Positions 26,130-36,208 are shown, numbered from the stretch's first letter. The stretch: DNA of 64,000 nucleotides from an uncultured Clostridia bacterium (GCA_934162655.1 CAKPJL010000002.1:25574-89573); one strand, 5' to 3'. Numbers and translations: made by a program. Notes: generated from the sequence alone by a model not told the origin.

Positions 26130-28901
26130 TTACTTTGCTTCATACCAATTAGTACCAACATTTAAATCAACTGTTAAAGGGACTTTTAATTTTATTACAT
26201 TTTCCATTTCCTCTTTTAATATTTTGCTTGCAATTTCTATTTCATCTTTTGGAGACTCAATAAGTAGTTCATCATGAACTTGCATTATAAGTTTTGATTT
26301 TAGATTGTTTTTTATTAATCTTTTATATATTCTATTCATTGCAAGCTTAATTATGTCTGCTGCACTTCCTTGTATTGGAGTGTTCATAGCTATTCTTTCT
26401 CCAAATTTAACTAAATTTTTGTTTTTGCTCTCTAATTCTTTTATATATCTTCTTCTTCCAAATATAGTTGTCACAAATCCTTGTTCTTTTGCTTTTATAA
26501 CTATGTCATTCATAAACTTAGATATACCATTATATTTTTTTAAATAGTTATCAATATAGACTTTGGCTTCATTTGGCGTTGAAGAAATGTTTTTAGAAAG
26601 ACCATATTGACTTATACCATAGACTATACCAAAATTTACTGCCTTAGCTTTTCTTCTTAGTTCAGGAGTTACACTATTTATTTCCACATTAAATACTTGT
26701 GAAGCCGTTGATGTATGAATATCTATATTGTTATTGAACGCATTAATCATCTTCTCATCATTTGAAATATCTGCAAGCATTCTAAGTTCTATTTGAGAAT
26801 AATCTGCATCAAGTATTAAACTATTATTATTTGTCGCTGTAAAAAATGTCCTTATTTTCCCGCCAATTTCTTGCCTTATAGGGATGTTTTGTAAATTCGG
26901 TTCCACACTACTAAGTCTACCAGTTGAAGTTACAGTTTGCATAAATGTAGTATGAATTCTACTGTCATTTTCAATTTTTTCTTTTAGTGCATCTACAAAA
27001 GTAGATTTTAATTTACTTAGCGTTCTAAATTTTATTATATGAGATATTATCTCATGTTCTCCTTCTAAGCTTTCCAAAACTTCTTTATCAGTGGAATAAC
27101 CAGTCTTTGTTTTTTTGGCACCTTTAAGATTTAATTTTTCAAATAAAATTATCCCTAACTGTTTAGGAGAATTTATATTAAATTGTTCACCTGCGAGCTC
27201 ATATATTTTTAAAGTGATGTTTTCAAGTTCTTTTGTTATGAAAATGTCGAATTCTTCAATCTTTTTTGTGTCTACATGCATACCAATGTGTTCCATACTT
27301 GCAAGTGTTGTACAAAGTGGCATTTCTATATCATTAAATAACTTTAACATATCATTGTTTTCAAGTTGCAAAGTTATATCTTTTTTTGAATTATATAAGC
27401 ATTTAATTATCATAGAAATATTTGAAATTTCTTTTTTGTATATGTTATTAAATTCATTATTGTTTTGTAACTCATCAAATAAATTTAACTGAACATTATT
27501 TGTGGAAATATTGGTATCTAAAATTATACCGTATAAATCATCTAAAATATATTCTAATTTATAATTTGATTTTGTACTTTCAAGTAAATAATATGCAATC
27601 ATTATATCAAAGTCAAAGTTAGATATATTATCTACATAATTAAAGAAATATCTAATGTCTTGTTTTATGTTATAACCTATTTTGCTAGATTTTGACTCTA
27701 CAAATAGTTTTATTATATCAGCATACAATGAACTATTTAAAGCTTTTATTTTTTCTAGATTCATAATAATAGATGTGTCTAATAAATTATCGTAAATACA
27801 AAGAATTTCACAATCAATTTCTAATGCTTTATTAAAGTATGAAAGACTAGGGTTATTGTACAGGTAAGACACATCTTCCCTATTTAATATATCTACTAAG
27901 TAATCAAATTTTTCTTTTATATTGCTTTCATCTATAATTAATGTATCTTTAACATTATCTATTTTTATATGTTTGTTTTCATCTTGCAATTTTTCATGGT
28001 CTATTGAATTTATATTACTAAAATCAAATTTAGCAATGAATTTTGAAAATTCTAGCTTTTTAAATATTTTGTATGTTTCATTAAGGTTAGGTGTAGCTAG
28101 TTTACACTTAGAATAGTCAATATCTATTGGCACATCCAAAACTATTGTTGCAAGTGTTTTTGACATATAAGCATTTTGCTTGTCTGTAATTAATTTATTT
28201 TTTACACTTGGAGTTATGTTAATAGAGGCATCATTTTGTAAAGCTAAATATAGTTCATCAATAGTTTTATAATTTTCTATTAGAAAATATGCAGTTTTTT
28301 CGCCTACACCTTTTACACCAGGAATATTATCTGATGAGTCTCCCATCAATGCTTTTACCTCAATTACTTGGTATGGTTCAATACCGTATGTAGCTTTTAA
28401 AAGCTCTGGTGTATATAAATTATATTCTGTTTTACTACCACCATTTTTAGGTAAAATTACAGTGGTATTTTCAGATATTAATTGAAATGAATCTCTGTCA
28501 CCAGTTAATATATATGTGAATATGCCTTTTTCTTTATTTTTAGAGGCAACAGTACCAAGTACATCGTCTGCTTCATATCCCTCTATTTGTATTATACTTA
28601 CATTTAGTGCTTTTAAAACATCTTTAATTACAGGAACTTGCTCCTTTAGTTCATCTGGCATAGGTTTTCTTTGTGCCTTGTATTTATCATACATTTCATG
28701 TCTAAATGTTGGTGCCTTTAAATCAAATGAAACAGCTACATAATCGGGTTTAAATTTTTCTTCAATCATCCAAAATATATTTAAAAATCCGTATATAGCA
28801 TTAGTGTGAATACCTGCTATTTTGGATGTCATTTTAGCATTAACACCATAAAATGCTCTATTTAATATACTATTACCATCAACTATTAAAAATTTTTCCA
28901 T
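26130..28901 (-). CDS. polA: DNA polymerase I
   Basis: Start placed at 28901 (MEKFLIVDGNS), 13 codons inside the longest frame, because AGGAGAT lies 8 nt upstream. The 923-aa protein has a 5'-3' exonuclease (1-290: DGNSILNRAFYG, GDSSDNIPGVKGVGEKTA), a middle 3'-5' exonuclease-like domain (about 315-490) without the DxE metal site, as in Bacillus Pol I, and the polymerase (about 500-923: DADYSQIELRMLADIS, RRKAKAVNFGIVYG, QVHDELLIE). Functions in Okazaki fragment maturation and excision repair. It is co-transcribed with the lytic transglycosylase 14 nt downstream. Confidence 0.97.
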   Translation of the reverse strand: MEKFLIVDGNSILNRAFYGVNAKMTSKIAGIHTNAIYGFLNIFWMIEEKFKPDYVAVSFDLKAPTFRHEMYDKYKAQRKPMPDELKEQVPVIKDVLKALNVSIIQIEGYEADDVLGTVASKNKEKGIFTYILTGDRDSFQLISENTTVILPKNGGSKTEYNLYTPELLKATYGIEPYQVIEVKALMGDSSDNIPGVKGVGEKTAYFLIENYKTIDELYLALQNDASINITPSVKNKLITDKQNAYMSKTLATIVLDVPIDIDYSKCKLATPNLNETYKIFKKLEFSKFIAKFDFSNINSIDHEKLQDENKHIKIDNVKDTLIIDESNIKEKFDYLVDILNREDVSYLYNNPSLSYFNKALEIDCEILCIYDNLLDTSIIMNLEKIKALNSSLYADIIKLFVESKSSKIGYNIKQDIRYFFNYVDNISNFDFDIMIAYYLLESTKSNYKLEYILDDLYGIILDTNISTNNVQLNLFDELQNNNEFNNIYKKEISNISMIIKCLYNSKKDITLQLENNDMLKLFNDIEMPLCTTLASMEHIGMHVDTKKIEEFDIFITKELENITLKIYELAGEQFNINSPKQLGIILFEKLNLKGAKKTKTGYSTDKEVLESLEGEHEIISHIIKFRTLSKLKSTFVDALKEKIENDSRIHTTFMQTVTSTGRLSSVEPNLQNIPIRQEIGGKIRTFFTATNNNSLILDADYSQIELRMLADISNDEKMINAFNNNIDIHTSTASQVFNVEINSVTPELRRKAKAVNFGIVYGISQYGLSKNISSTPNEAKVYIDNYLKKYNGISKFMNDIVIKAKEQGFVTTIFGRRRYIKELESKNKNLVKFGERIAMNTPIQGSAADIIKLAMNRIYKRLIKNNLKSKLIMQVHDELLIESPKDEIEIASKILKEEMENVIKLKVPLTVDLNVGTNWYEAK

Positions 28902-28959
28902 ATTAAAATATCTCCTAAAATATACTTTGTATTTTATCATATAAGTATATATATATCAA

Positions 28960-28992
28960 ATAAAAATAAAGATGAATATAAAATTCATCTTT
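28960..28992 (-). terminator. Intrinsic terminator after the membrane protein at 29039
   Basis: Perfect 10-bp stem AAAGATGAAT/ATTCATCTTT (28968-28977 with 28983-28992), T-rich tail on the minus strand, placed between this gene and the polA start. Confidence 0.85.
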
Positions 28993-29038
28993 ATTTAGTA
29001 TTAAACTACTTTTTATTATTTATTTGAAAAAACAAGTA

Positions 29039-29575
29039 TTATATCCAACGCCACCACTCACCATTTATTTCATCAATACACTTTACTATTACATATATTA
29101 TTGCTACGCTTATAGTAATAAATATTGATCCAAGTATTACCAATAATATAAACGCTACAACAAAGAACGGTGGAACATACTCTGCACTTACCACACTTAT
29201 TTTAACATCTTCTATGTGATATTCGGGTATGATTTTTAGTTCATTAACTAAATTAACTATTGATACATTATTATGAAAGTAAATAGTCAAAGGTCTGTCC
29301 TCTATTATCTCATCAGAATTTTTGAAATATACGGTAGCATGAATGGCAGCAGATGTTACATCTACATCATCTGCTACATTTGTTATAGTAGCAGTTCCAG
29401 TTACAAATTCATAATTGTAATCAAATATCGCATTATCTACGCTATGGCTGGGATTAATAACAATTAAGCAAATCATTAAAATAATAAGTATTGCCAATGC
29501 CAATAAAGCAAAAACACATCCTTTTACTCCCCGCTCTTTCATCGCTAAACTAGTTGCTTCTAAAAGTTTTCCCAT
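29039..29575 (-). CDS. Hypothetical membrane protein, 178 aa
   Basis: Topology: short cytoplasmic N-terminus (KERGVKG), membrane helix at about residues 19-42, an extracytoplasmic beta-rich domain (about 45-130, with VTGTATITNVADDVDVTSAA), a second helix at about 135-165, and a short tail ending EINGEWWRWI. The layout resembles DUF3592-type membrane proteins, but the match is not strong enough to name. RBS GGAGAAAA. It stands alone, 128 nt downstream of hemW, with its own terminator. Confidence 0.6.
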   Translation of the reverse strand: MGKLLEATSLAMKERGVKGCVFALLALAILIILMICLIVINPSHSVDNAIFDYNYEFVTGTATITNVADDVDVTSAAIHATVYFKNSDEIIEDRPLTIYFHNNVSIVNLVNELKIIPEYHIEDVKISVVSAEYVPPFFVVAFILLVILGSIFITISVAIIYVIVKCIDEINGEWWRWI

Positions 29576-29703
29576 AATTTTCTCCTTATAATTAATTAAT
29601 ATTTTATATATAAACTTGCATTAGCAAGAATGCTTTTATGTAAAATACACATTGATTATAACATATTATTGCACAAAAGTCAAGCAAAGGTAGGAGGCCT
29701 TGC

Positions 29704-30861
29704 TCATATGAATTTTTCAAATACTAAGTTTGCAACTTCCTCTCCTCTTTTAGTAAGTCTAAGATTTTGATAGTTTTGATCATATGTTAAAAGTCCTAAA
29801 TTTATTAGTTCATCTATTTCGGTTTTAAATAAATCATCTACCTTTTTACCATATTTTTTATAGAATTTTAATGTATTAACCCCACTTTTTAGTCTCAAAT
29901 TTAGCATAATATATTCTTTCATTAAATCTAGACTATCCATTTGTATAGATTCTTTTATGTAATTTTTATTTGTTAAAATGGCATCTATATATTTATTAAT
30001 ATCTGTGATATTAGAGTATCTAGTACCGTTAATAAAGCTAGAAGCGTTAAGACCAAAACCTAAATAGCTTTCTTGTCTCCAATATGTTAGATTATGTTTA
30101 GATTTGTAACCTAAAACAGAATAGTTGGATATTTCATATTTATTAAAACCACTGCTTTCTAGTTTTGCATTTATATATTCTCTCATTTTATACTCTTCAT
30201 CTTCGTCACAAAGTGTTAAATATCCTTCATTTATTAGAAAATCAAGTTTTGTTCCTTTATGTACTTCTAAATTATATATAGATATATGTTTTATGTTATA
30301 TTTGCTTTTTAGACTGACCACCTCATCTATTTCATTTTTTAGCATATCATATGACATATTGGGAAGTGGATACATTAGGTCACAAGATATATTATCAAAT
30401 CCTACTTTGTTTAGTATTAACAGTGAATTTATAAAGTCATTATAATTGTGCTTTCTCCCAATTACTTTTAATACTTCATCATATATTGATTGTAATCCCA
30501 AACTTATACGATTAATTCCAATTTCTTTATATACTTGTGCTTTTTTATAGTTAAGTGAACAAGGATTTACTTCAATTGTTATTTCTTCTATTTTGTCTTT
30601 ATCAGTTAGCATATAAATAGTATCTAATATTTGTTTTATATAGTTTTCATTAATATAACTTGGAGTTCCACCCCCAATATAAATTGTTTTTACCTTTTTT
30701 AGGCTGATTATCTCTGAATTTGATAGTATTTCTAGACAAAGTGCATCAATATATTTTTTTATCTTACTTTCGTTAATTTCTTGATATGATATAAAATCGC
30801 AATAATGACATTTAGACATGCAAAAAGGTATATGAATATAAATAGCTAATTCTTCTTCCAT
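29704..30861 (-). CDS. hemW: Radical SAM protein HemW (coproporphyrinogen III oxidase-like)
   Basis: A 385-aa protein. The radical SAM cluster motif is CMSKCHYC (residues 13-20) and GGGTPS lies near 67. EVNPCS, GINRISLGLQS and the YNLTYWRQESYLGFGLNASSF-type segment place it in the HemN/HemW family. HemW proteins bind heme and act as heme chaperones rather than true oxidases; no other heme-biosynthesis gene is in the window. The C-terminal winged domain (LGLLTYDQNYQNLRLTKRG) is present. RBS GGAGAAG. In many Firmicutes hemW follows lepA; here they are 6 kb apart. Confidence 0.93.
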   Translation of the reverse strand: MEEELAIYIHIPFCMSKCHYCDFISYQEINESKIKKYIDALCLEILSNSEIISLKKVKTIYIGGGTPSYINENYIKQILDTIYMLTDKDKIEEITIEVNPCSLNYKKAQVYKEIGINRISLGLQSIYDEVLKVIGRKHNYNDFINSLLILNKVGFDNISCDLMYPLPNMSYDMLKNEIDEVVSLKSKYNIKHISIYNLEVHKGTKLDFLINEGYLTLCDEDEEYKMREYINAKLESSGFNKYEISNYSVLGYKSKHNLTYWRQESYLGFGLNASSFINGTRYSNITDINKYIDAILTNKNYIKESIQMDSLDLMKEYIMLNLRLKSGVNTLKFYKKYGKKVDDLFKTEIDELINLGLLTYDQNYQNLRLTKRGEEVANLVFEKFI

Positions 30862-30939
30862 AAACTTCTCCTTAAATTATTGGTATTATATCATAAAATT
30901 TGAATAAAATATACTAATATTTTTTTGGAGGTAGATTTT

Positions 30940-31812
30940 ATGATATTTAAAGGTTCAGGTGTAGCGCTTGTTACACCGTTTAATAAAGATTTTTCGATTA
31001 ATTTTGAAAAATTAGAAGAGTTATTAAAATTTCATATTAAAAATAAAACAGATGCAATTATAATTTTAGGTACAACAGGAGAATCTGCTACTCTTACAGA
31101 TGAAGAGAAATTTAAAATTATAGATTTTTCTATAAATATAACTAAAGGAAAAATTCCATTAATTGTTGGCACTGGATCAAATGACACAGCTCCTGCGATT
31201 AAAATATCAAAGTATGCAGCTTCAAAAAATGTAGATGGTGTTTTAATTGTAACGCCTTATTACAATAAAACTTCTCAAGACGGTTTATATCTCCATTATG
31301 AAAAAATAGCAAAAAGTATTCCTGATACTCCTATAATATTATATAATGTTCCATCCCGTACAGGAGTAGATATTAATGTTGAAACAATAGAAAAACTAGC
31401 ACTAATAAAAAACATTGTAGGCATTAAAGAGGCAAGTCAGGATTTATCTAAAATTGCTAAATTGCAAAGTCTTAGCATTGAGGGATTTTCACTATATTCA
31501 GGAAATGATGATTTAACCCTTCCATTGTTAAGTATTGGTGCAGATGGTGTAATATCGGTATTTGCTAATATAAAGCCGGCACTTATGCATGAAATATGTA
31601 GTCTATATTTTGAAGGAAAGATAGATGAAGCAAAAATATTATATTATAAAAATCTTAGACTAATGCAAAATCTATTTTTGGATGTAAATCCAATACCTAT
31701 TAAAGAGGCACTAAATTATTTAGGTTTTGGTGTTGGTCCTTTAAGACTACCACTATGCCAGATGAGTAAATTAAAAAGGGAAAAACTTTTTGAAATAATT
31801 GACAATACATAA
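30940..31812 (+). CDS. dapA: 4-hydroxy-tetrahydrodipicolinate synthase
   Basis: First committed enzyme of the diaminopimelate/lysine pathway. The start is taken at the ATG 30940, 8 nt after GGAGG, giving 290 aa, the normal size; the longer frame at 30925 includes the ribosome site. GTTGESATLTDEEK, the Tyr of ILYNVPSRTGVD and the Schiff-base Lys in VGIKEASQD (about residue 160) are intact. dapF, a later step, lies at 39.6 kb; the rest of the pathway is elsewhere. No lysine riboswitch fits in the 78-nt upstream gap. Confidence 0.97.
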   Translation: MIFKGSGVALVTPFNKDFSINFEKLEELLKFHIKNKTDAIIILGTTGESATLTDEEKFKIIDFSINITKGKIPLIVGTGSNDTAPAIKISKYAASKNVDGVLIVTPYYNKTSQDGLYLHYEKIAKSIPDTPIILYNVPSRTGVDINVETIEKLALIKNIVGIKEASQDLSKIAKLQSLSIEGFSLYSGNDDLTLPLLSIGADGVISVFANIKPALMHEICSLYFEGKIDEAKILYYKNLRLMQNLFLDVNPIPIKEALNYLGFGVGPLRLPLCQMSKLKREKLFEIIDNT

Positions 31813-31817
31813 AAATG

Positions 31818-31850
31818 CTAGCTAGTACCAAAATACTAGCTAGTTATTTT
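31818..31850. terminator. Intrinsic terminator between dapA and the DUF4363 gene
   Basis: Perfect 10-bp stem CTAGCTAGTA/TACTAGCTAG (31818-31827 with 31834-31843), CCAAAA loop, T-rich tail; works for both convergent genes. Confidence 0.92.
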
Positions 31851-31854
31851 AATT

Positions 31855-32235
31855 TTAAAAAACATTTCCTATGTGAACTTCTTGTTTTTCTACTATATGA
31901 TATATTTTTCTTTCAACCTCACATAAAGAAAGGTATGCCTCTTCTTCGTCTTCTTTTTGTAAGTATAATTTATATTCTAAAATTGATTTATCCATATCTT
32001 CTATCTCATCATGATCCACATATATTGACCATATTTGCTTTAAATTTTTCCATGTAGATTCAAGGGCGTCAAAGTGAGATTTGGCAAGATCAATATTATT
32101 ACTATTTAATGCTTGCCTAGAATAATCTACATCTGATAATAAATATCTTGAAGTTTTTTGTAGGTAACATATTTCAAAAAAACCAGCCCATATAATTAGT
32201 GCGACAGCTATTATTAAAATTATCCATTGTTTCAT
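31855..32235 (-). CDS. DUF4363 family protein
   Basis: A 126-aa protein with an N-terminal membrane anchor (about residues 4-22) and a helical extracytoplasmic domain of alternating short helices (LSDVDYSRQALNSNNIDLAKSHFDALESTW, then KEDEEEAYLSLCEVERKIYHI). This matches DUF4363, which in Clostridia is typically encoded directly after a DUF421 gene, as here. Its ATG shares one base with the stop codon of the DUF421 gene (TAATG), so the two are translationally coupled and probably act together in the membrane. Role unknown. Confidence 0.8.
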   Translation of the reverse strand: MKQWIILIIAVALIIWAGFFEICYLQKTSRYLLSDVDYSRQALNSNNIDLAKSHFDALESTWKNLKQIWSIYVDHDEIEDMDKSILEYKLYLQKEDEEEAYLSLCEVERKIYHIVEKQEVHIGNVF

Positions 32236-32876
32236 TACTTTGTCACCTCACCCTTTAGTTGATAGATAAACTCATTATTTTCATCAATTGTACCAATAAG
32301 TATATCTTCTGCTTTCAATTTTTTTTCTTTAAGTATTTTTTCTAACTCATCTTTACTAATCCCTAAGAAGTTTAAATGTACATCTGATATACTTCCATCT
32401 TCTATTACATTTAGTGGCATTCTATCCATTCCATCTGAAAATTTGATGACACTTAAATTTCCGTTTGTTTCTACCACGCCGTATTTTACATCTTGTATTT
32501 TAAATACATCTCTATCACGTAAAAGTGTCATTATATCTGCTAGAGTGTATTGATGCTTTTTAAACTCCTCCTCTACTATTTTTCCATCTCTTATAATAAC
32601 AGACATTGTACCACATACTACATCTTCAATTTTATTTGAAGAGTGTGTTATAAGTGAAAATATAATATACATTATTAAAAGTGCAATTATTGGTATTATA
32701 CCATCAAAAATAGAAATTCCTCTAGAAGACATTGGTGCAGATGAAAGGTCAGCGATAACAACGATTATGGCAAGTTCAAATGGTTGAACCTTAGAAAGCT
32801 CTTTTTTCCCCATAAGTCTAATTACAATGAATACAACTGCATATAAAATTAATGCTCTAAATAATACTATAAACAT
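32235..32876 (-). CDS. DUF421 (YetF/YcaP) family membrane protein
   Basis: A 213-aa protein. Three membrane helices fill the first 85 residues, with the family block RLMGKKELSKVQPFELAIIVVIADLSSAPMS split across helices 1 and 2. A cytoplasmic domain follows, with VCGTMSVIIRDGKIVEEEFKKH and DIMTLLRDRDVFKIQDVKYGVVETNGNLSVI. In spore-formers some members (YetF, YkjA, YrbG and germination-related 2Duf proteins) sit in spore membranes and affect resistance or germination; whether this one does is inference. First gene of the DUF421-DUF4363 pair. RBS AAGGTGA. Confidence 0.9.
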   Translation of the reverse strand: MFIVLFRALILYAVVFIVIRLMGKKELSKVQPFELAIIVVIADLSSAPMSSRGISIFDGIIPIIALLIMYIIFSLITHSSNKIEDVVCGTMSVIIRDGKIVEEEFKKHQYTLADIMTLLRDRDVFKIQDVKYGVVETNGNLSVIKFSDGMDRMPLNVIEDGSISDVHLNFLGISKDELEKILKEKKLKAEDILIGTIDENNEFIYQLKGEVTK

Positions 32877-32960
32877 TTTTAAATCACCTTGTAAGTATTT
32901 TTTGCATAAACTTTAAAATATATACCAAAATAATATTAACAAATTATTTTGGAGGTATTT

Positions 32961-33329
32961 ATGGAAGAAATGTTAAAATATAAAAGATCAAGTAATGCAC
33001 TAAGAATAACACAAATGATTATAAGACTTATATCTTCTATTTCAATATTTGCAATAACTGTATTTTTTACTCCTAATTTTCAAATTGCCTCTTTTCCAAT
33101 ACTAATTATTTCTAGTATAGTAATAATTTTACTAGATTATATAATGTCAATACTTACCGGTATACACGACATACCAATTGGAAGAGGATTTGTAGGTTTT
33201 ATATCAGCTGCAATTATTATATATATAACTCAGTTTTTTGTTGACGGCTATTATATATCTATAACTTCTAGTTTAATAGCGGCTGCAATGTATGGTATAA
33301 TAGACTTTATTTTACCAAATAAAGAATAA
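32961..33329 (+). CDS. Four-helix membrane protein, 122 aa (holin-/DUF2512-like)
   Basis: Start at 32961, five nt after GGAGG. Four predicted membrane helices: about residues 15-35, 40-60, 72-92 and 97-117, with short loops and a basic N-terminus (KYKRSSNAL). The pattern, including ILTGIHDIPIGRGFVGFISAAIIIY, resembles the small DUF2512/phage-holin-like families of spore-formers, but I cannot decide among them. No phage genes are nearby. It is divergent from DUF421 and has its own terminator. Confidence 0.6.
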   Translation: MEEMLKYKRSSNALRITQMIIRLISSISIFAITVFFTPNFQIASFPILIISSIVIILLDYIMSILTGIHDIPIGRGFVGFISAAIIIYITQFFVDGYYISITSSLIAAAMYGIIDFILPNKE

Positions 33330-33331
33330 AA

Positions 33332-33364
33332 AATGGGGAAAGCATTTATTCCCCATTATATTTT
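33332..33364. terminator. Bidirectional intrinsic terminator
   Basis: Perfect 9-bp stem AATGGGGAA/TTCCCCATT (33332-33340 with 33349-33357), 8-nt loop, T-rich tail. Confidence 0.9.
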
Positions 33365-35697
33365 TATAAAATTACTCTTCTAATACTTTTTATATTTGCA
33401 CTATTTATTTCATCCTCATCAATGTTTCTGATAGTTCTTACAAGTTTTGAAATACAATCGATGTTATCTGTTACAATATCATATATATACCCATATTCAT
33501 CCTTTAATTTGTAATTTTTATTGATACATGGTCTTGAGCACTTATCTAACTTTTTATCTCTTAGAAAACTACAAAGAACGCAATATCTAGAAGTCATAAC
33601 AGTGACTTTGTCACATAATATATCAACTGGTATGATATTTGAAATATTAATTATATCATTACTATTAATTTCAACAGATGGTGTTAATTCACTAAAACCT
33701 AATGATTTTATGAAGTTTGCACAATAAGAATTAGTAATATTTAAAGTATGGTCTGCAATAAGTGAAATATCATATTTATCTTTGTATGAATTTATCAATT
33801 CAATATACGAATAACTCCCAAGCAAGAATCCACTAATTTTGCATTTTAAAATTTCTTCAATATTTTCTCTTATGAATTTATCTTGTTTTTCAAACACAAC
33901 ATTAGGTATATATAAATATACTTTAGAATCAAAATATTTAGATACTATATTTTTTAATTTGTTAATATCATTATATATATCTGTTATACTTATATAAATT
34001 CTATCGATGTGGTCTTTATTAAATGAATCTTTGTATACTTTTTTGTAGTCAATCTTTTGATTATATTTATATATAAATAGTGAATCATTTAAATTAGTAA
34101 GTTTAGTTTTATCAAATTCTTCGTAATTTAGTTTTAATGCTTTTTTTATATCTATATTTTTGATATTTCTTTTTATTAAAAAACAATTTTCTAATTTTTT
34201 GTCTAGATTTCTTCGAAGTTCATTTAAGATAGACACTGGAATATATATATTTTCATCTATGTCATAAAAGTTAATATTAAATTTAAATAATAATTCTTTA
34301 TTTTTTGAAAGATTTGATTTTATATCATCAATTGATATACATTTATTTATTGATTTTTCAATCTTGTAGGGTACTTTTATTTCATACCTATTTTTATTTA
34401 AATAAAATCTATATATAGGCGATTCATTTAATTTTAGTATAATATCTAAATTTATTACTCTTTTTTTATAATTATCATTGTTATTAATATTTGAATTTAT
34501 ACTATCATTTAATTTATATGATGAAGTTTTATAGATTTCATCTCCAACACTAACCTTTTTTTTGATATCTCCTATAAAAGCATAGTTATCTTTTAAAATT
34601 CCTTCATTTTTTATATTGTGAAATTCATCTTTTATACAAGTTACTATTGTAGATACTACTACACCATCATTTCCATATATTTCTATACCATCATGAAGTG
34701 CTATATCTTCTTTTAGCTTAACTTTTATAAATTTTTTATTTTGTAAGATAACTTTTCCAAGAAAAAGTCCCATGTTTTTTGGAGATTTTATAGTAATCGA
34801 GTCTTCCTTTTTTACACCATCTAAATAATTTGTTGACATTGCTCCCCTATTAAAAATCTGCATAAGATTTTTAGCATCATAGTCGCTAATATTTAATGAG
34901 TTATTATTAATATACTTTTTGTATATAGAAGTAGTAAGATATACATATTGTTCTGATTTATTTCTACCTTCTATTTTTATTGAAGTAACCCCAATATCAT
35001 TTAATCTTTTTATATATTTAATTCCAATAGTGTCTTTTTTACTAAGTAAATATGCTTTAGATATGATTTCTTTATTTTTCTCATCAAGTAAAGTATAACG
35101 CATTCTGCATGGTTGAGCACATCTTCCTCTATTAGCACTTCTTTTACCTATAAGAGCTGACATTAAGCATTGGCCAGAAAAACAAACACATAGAGCCCCA
35201 TGAACGAATACTTCAATCTCTATATCTGTATTTTTAGTTATATGCTCTATTTCATCAATACTAAGTTCGCGGGCAAGCACCACTCTTTTAAAACCTAAAC
35301 TTTTCAAAAACTCAACTTGTTCAAGACAATATACGCTCATTTGAGTACTTGCATGAAGTGCTAAATCAGGTATTAATTCATGTATTTTCATGGCAAGTCC
35401 TATATCTTGAACAATTACCGCATCCAGTCCTGCACTATATAATTCTAAAACCAAATTTAAGGCATCAGAAAATTCATCATCAAATAATAAAGTGTTAAGA
35501 GTTAAATAAACCTTTACATTTAAAATATGGGCTTTTAATATGCAATTTTTATATTCTTCTACATTAAAATTTTCAGCCATAATTCTTGCATTAAAATTTT
35601 CGCATCCCATATATATTGCATCTGCCCCTGCCTTTATTGCAGCTTCAAAGCTTTTAATACTACCTGCTGGTGATAGCAGTTCTATTTTTTTATTCAT
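33364..35697 (-). CDS. U32 family peptidase-like protein with DUF3656 region (RlhA/YdcP-like)
   Basis: Start set at 35697 (MNKKIELLSPAGSIKSFEAA), 7 nt after AAGGAG; 777 aa. The U32 domain occupies about 1-300: AIKAGADAIYMG, LALHASTQMSVY, EVFVHGALCVCFSGQCLMS and GKRSANRGRCAQPCRM. The cysteines of this last block bind an iron-sulfur cluster in relatives. E. coli RlhA hydroxylates 23S rRNA C2501 and other U32 proteins act in prephenate-dependent tRNA hydroxylation; this large two-part form is closest to RlhA. The C-terminal part has another Cys cluster (RYCVLCSFL, LDKCSRPC). Protease activity is not expected. Confidence 0.85.
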   Translation of the reverse strand: MNKKIELLSPAGSIKSFEAAIKAGADAIYMGCENFNARIMAENFNVEEYKNCILKAHILNVKVYLTLNTLLFDDEFSDALNLVLELYSAGLDAVIVQDIGLAMKIHELIPDLALHASTQMSVYCLEQVEFLKSLGFKRVVLARELSIDEIEHITKNTDIEIEVFVHGALCVCFSGQCLMSALIGKRSANRGRCAQPCRMRYTLLDEKNKEIISKAYLLSKKDTIGIKYIKRLNDIGVTSIKIEGRNKSEQYVYLTTSIYKKYINNNSLNISDYDAKNLMQIFNRGAMSTNYLDGVKKEDSITIKSPKNMGLFLGKVILQNKKFIKVKLKEDIALHDGIEIYGNDGVVVSTIVTCIKDEFHNIKNEGILKDNYAFIGDIKKKVSVGDEIYKTSSYKLNDSINSNINNNDNYKKRVINLDIILKLNESPIYRFYLNKNRYEIKVPYKIEKSINKCISIDDIKSNLSKNKELLFKFNINFYDIDENIYIPVSILNELRRNLDKKLENCFLIKRNIKNIDIKKALKLNYEEFDKTKLTNLNDSLFIYKYNQKIDYKKVYKDSFNKDHIDRIYISITDIYNDINKLKNIVSKYFDSKVYLYIPNVVFEKQDKFIRENIEEILKCKISGFLLGSYSYIELINSYKDKYDISLIADHTLNITNSYCANFIKSLGFSELTPSVEINSNDIINISNIIPVDILCDKVTVMTSRYCVLCSFLRDKKLDKCSRPCINKNYKLKDEYGYIYDIVTDNIDCISKLVRTIRNIDEDEINSANIKSIRRVIL

Positions 35698-35719
35698 AAA
35701 ATCTCCTTTAATACTATTA

Positions 35720-35748
35720 ATTTTAGCATAAATTTTACATAAAAACAA
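35720..35748 (-). promoter_or_regulatory. Promoter of the U32 gene
   Basis: On the minus strand: -35 TTGTTT, 17-nt spacer, -10 TAAAAT. Back-to-back with the promoter at 35757. Confidence 0.55.
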
Positions 35749-35756
35749 TTAAAACA

Positions 35757-35785
35757 TTGATTTTTTACTATTTTTATTATATAAT
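35757..35785 (+). promoter_or_regulatory. Promoter of the orphan gene at 35817
   Basis: -35 TTGATT, 17-nt spacer, -10 TATAAT, 31 nt before the ATG. Confidence 0.7.
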
Positions 35786-35816
35786 AAAACAAAATATTTT
35801 TGTGGAGGTAGGACTA

Positions 35817-36200
35817 ATGTTTAACTTTAAAGAAGATCCTGTTATTTGCAGCGAGGCAGTAACAAAATATTTTCCAAGAGATTTTTTGGAAAAAACTAGG
35901 TACATTATAGAAAAAACAGACAAAGATATTATATCTAATTATGCAAATTGTAATATTAAATGCATTTCGGCAACTAAATTTAGGGATATCGGTTGCAAAA
36001 CACATCAAATATGTTTTGTTATAAATAACTACGATATAAATAAAGCAGTAAAACTTTATTTTTATTACGGTGATGATTATACTGTAAAAATTAAATTAGA
36101 AGAGAGTGAGTTTAATATAATGAAAATGACTTTTGTGCAACTTGAGGAGGCTACAAACATATTTATATCAATTTTAAATGTGTTATTATTTAATAGCTAA
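35817..36200 (+). CDS. Hypothetical protein, 127 aa
   Basis: The ATG at 35817 is preceded by TGGAGGTAGG; an upstream extension of the frame overlaps the promoter and is rejected. The soluble product carries no recognised domain; it contains several cysteines (VICSEA, YANCNIKCISA, GCKTHQICF), which could bind metal, though no clean paired motif is present. It has a private promoter and terminator. Confidence 0.7.
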   Translation: MFNFKEDPVICSEAVTKYFPRDFLEKTRYIIEKTDKDIISNYANCNIKCISATKFRDIGCKTHQICFVINNYDINKAVKLYFYYGDDYTVKIKLEESEFNIMKMTFVQLEEATNIFISILNVLLFNS

Positions 36201-36208
36201 AAAGATAG

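Noticed and set aside
26625..28000. PolA as a damaged gene because the DxE exonuclease site is missing
   Set aside because: Loss of the 3'-5' exonuclease site is normal for Pol I of many Gram-positive bacteria; the polymerase and 5'-exonuclease motifs are intact.
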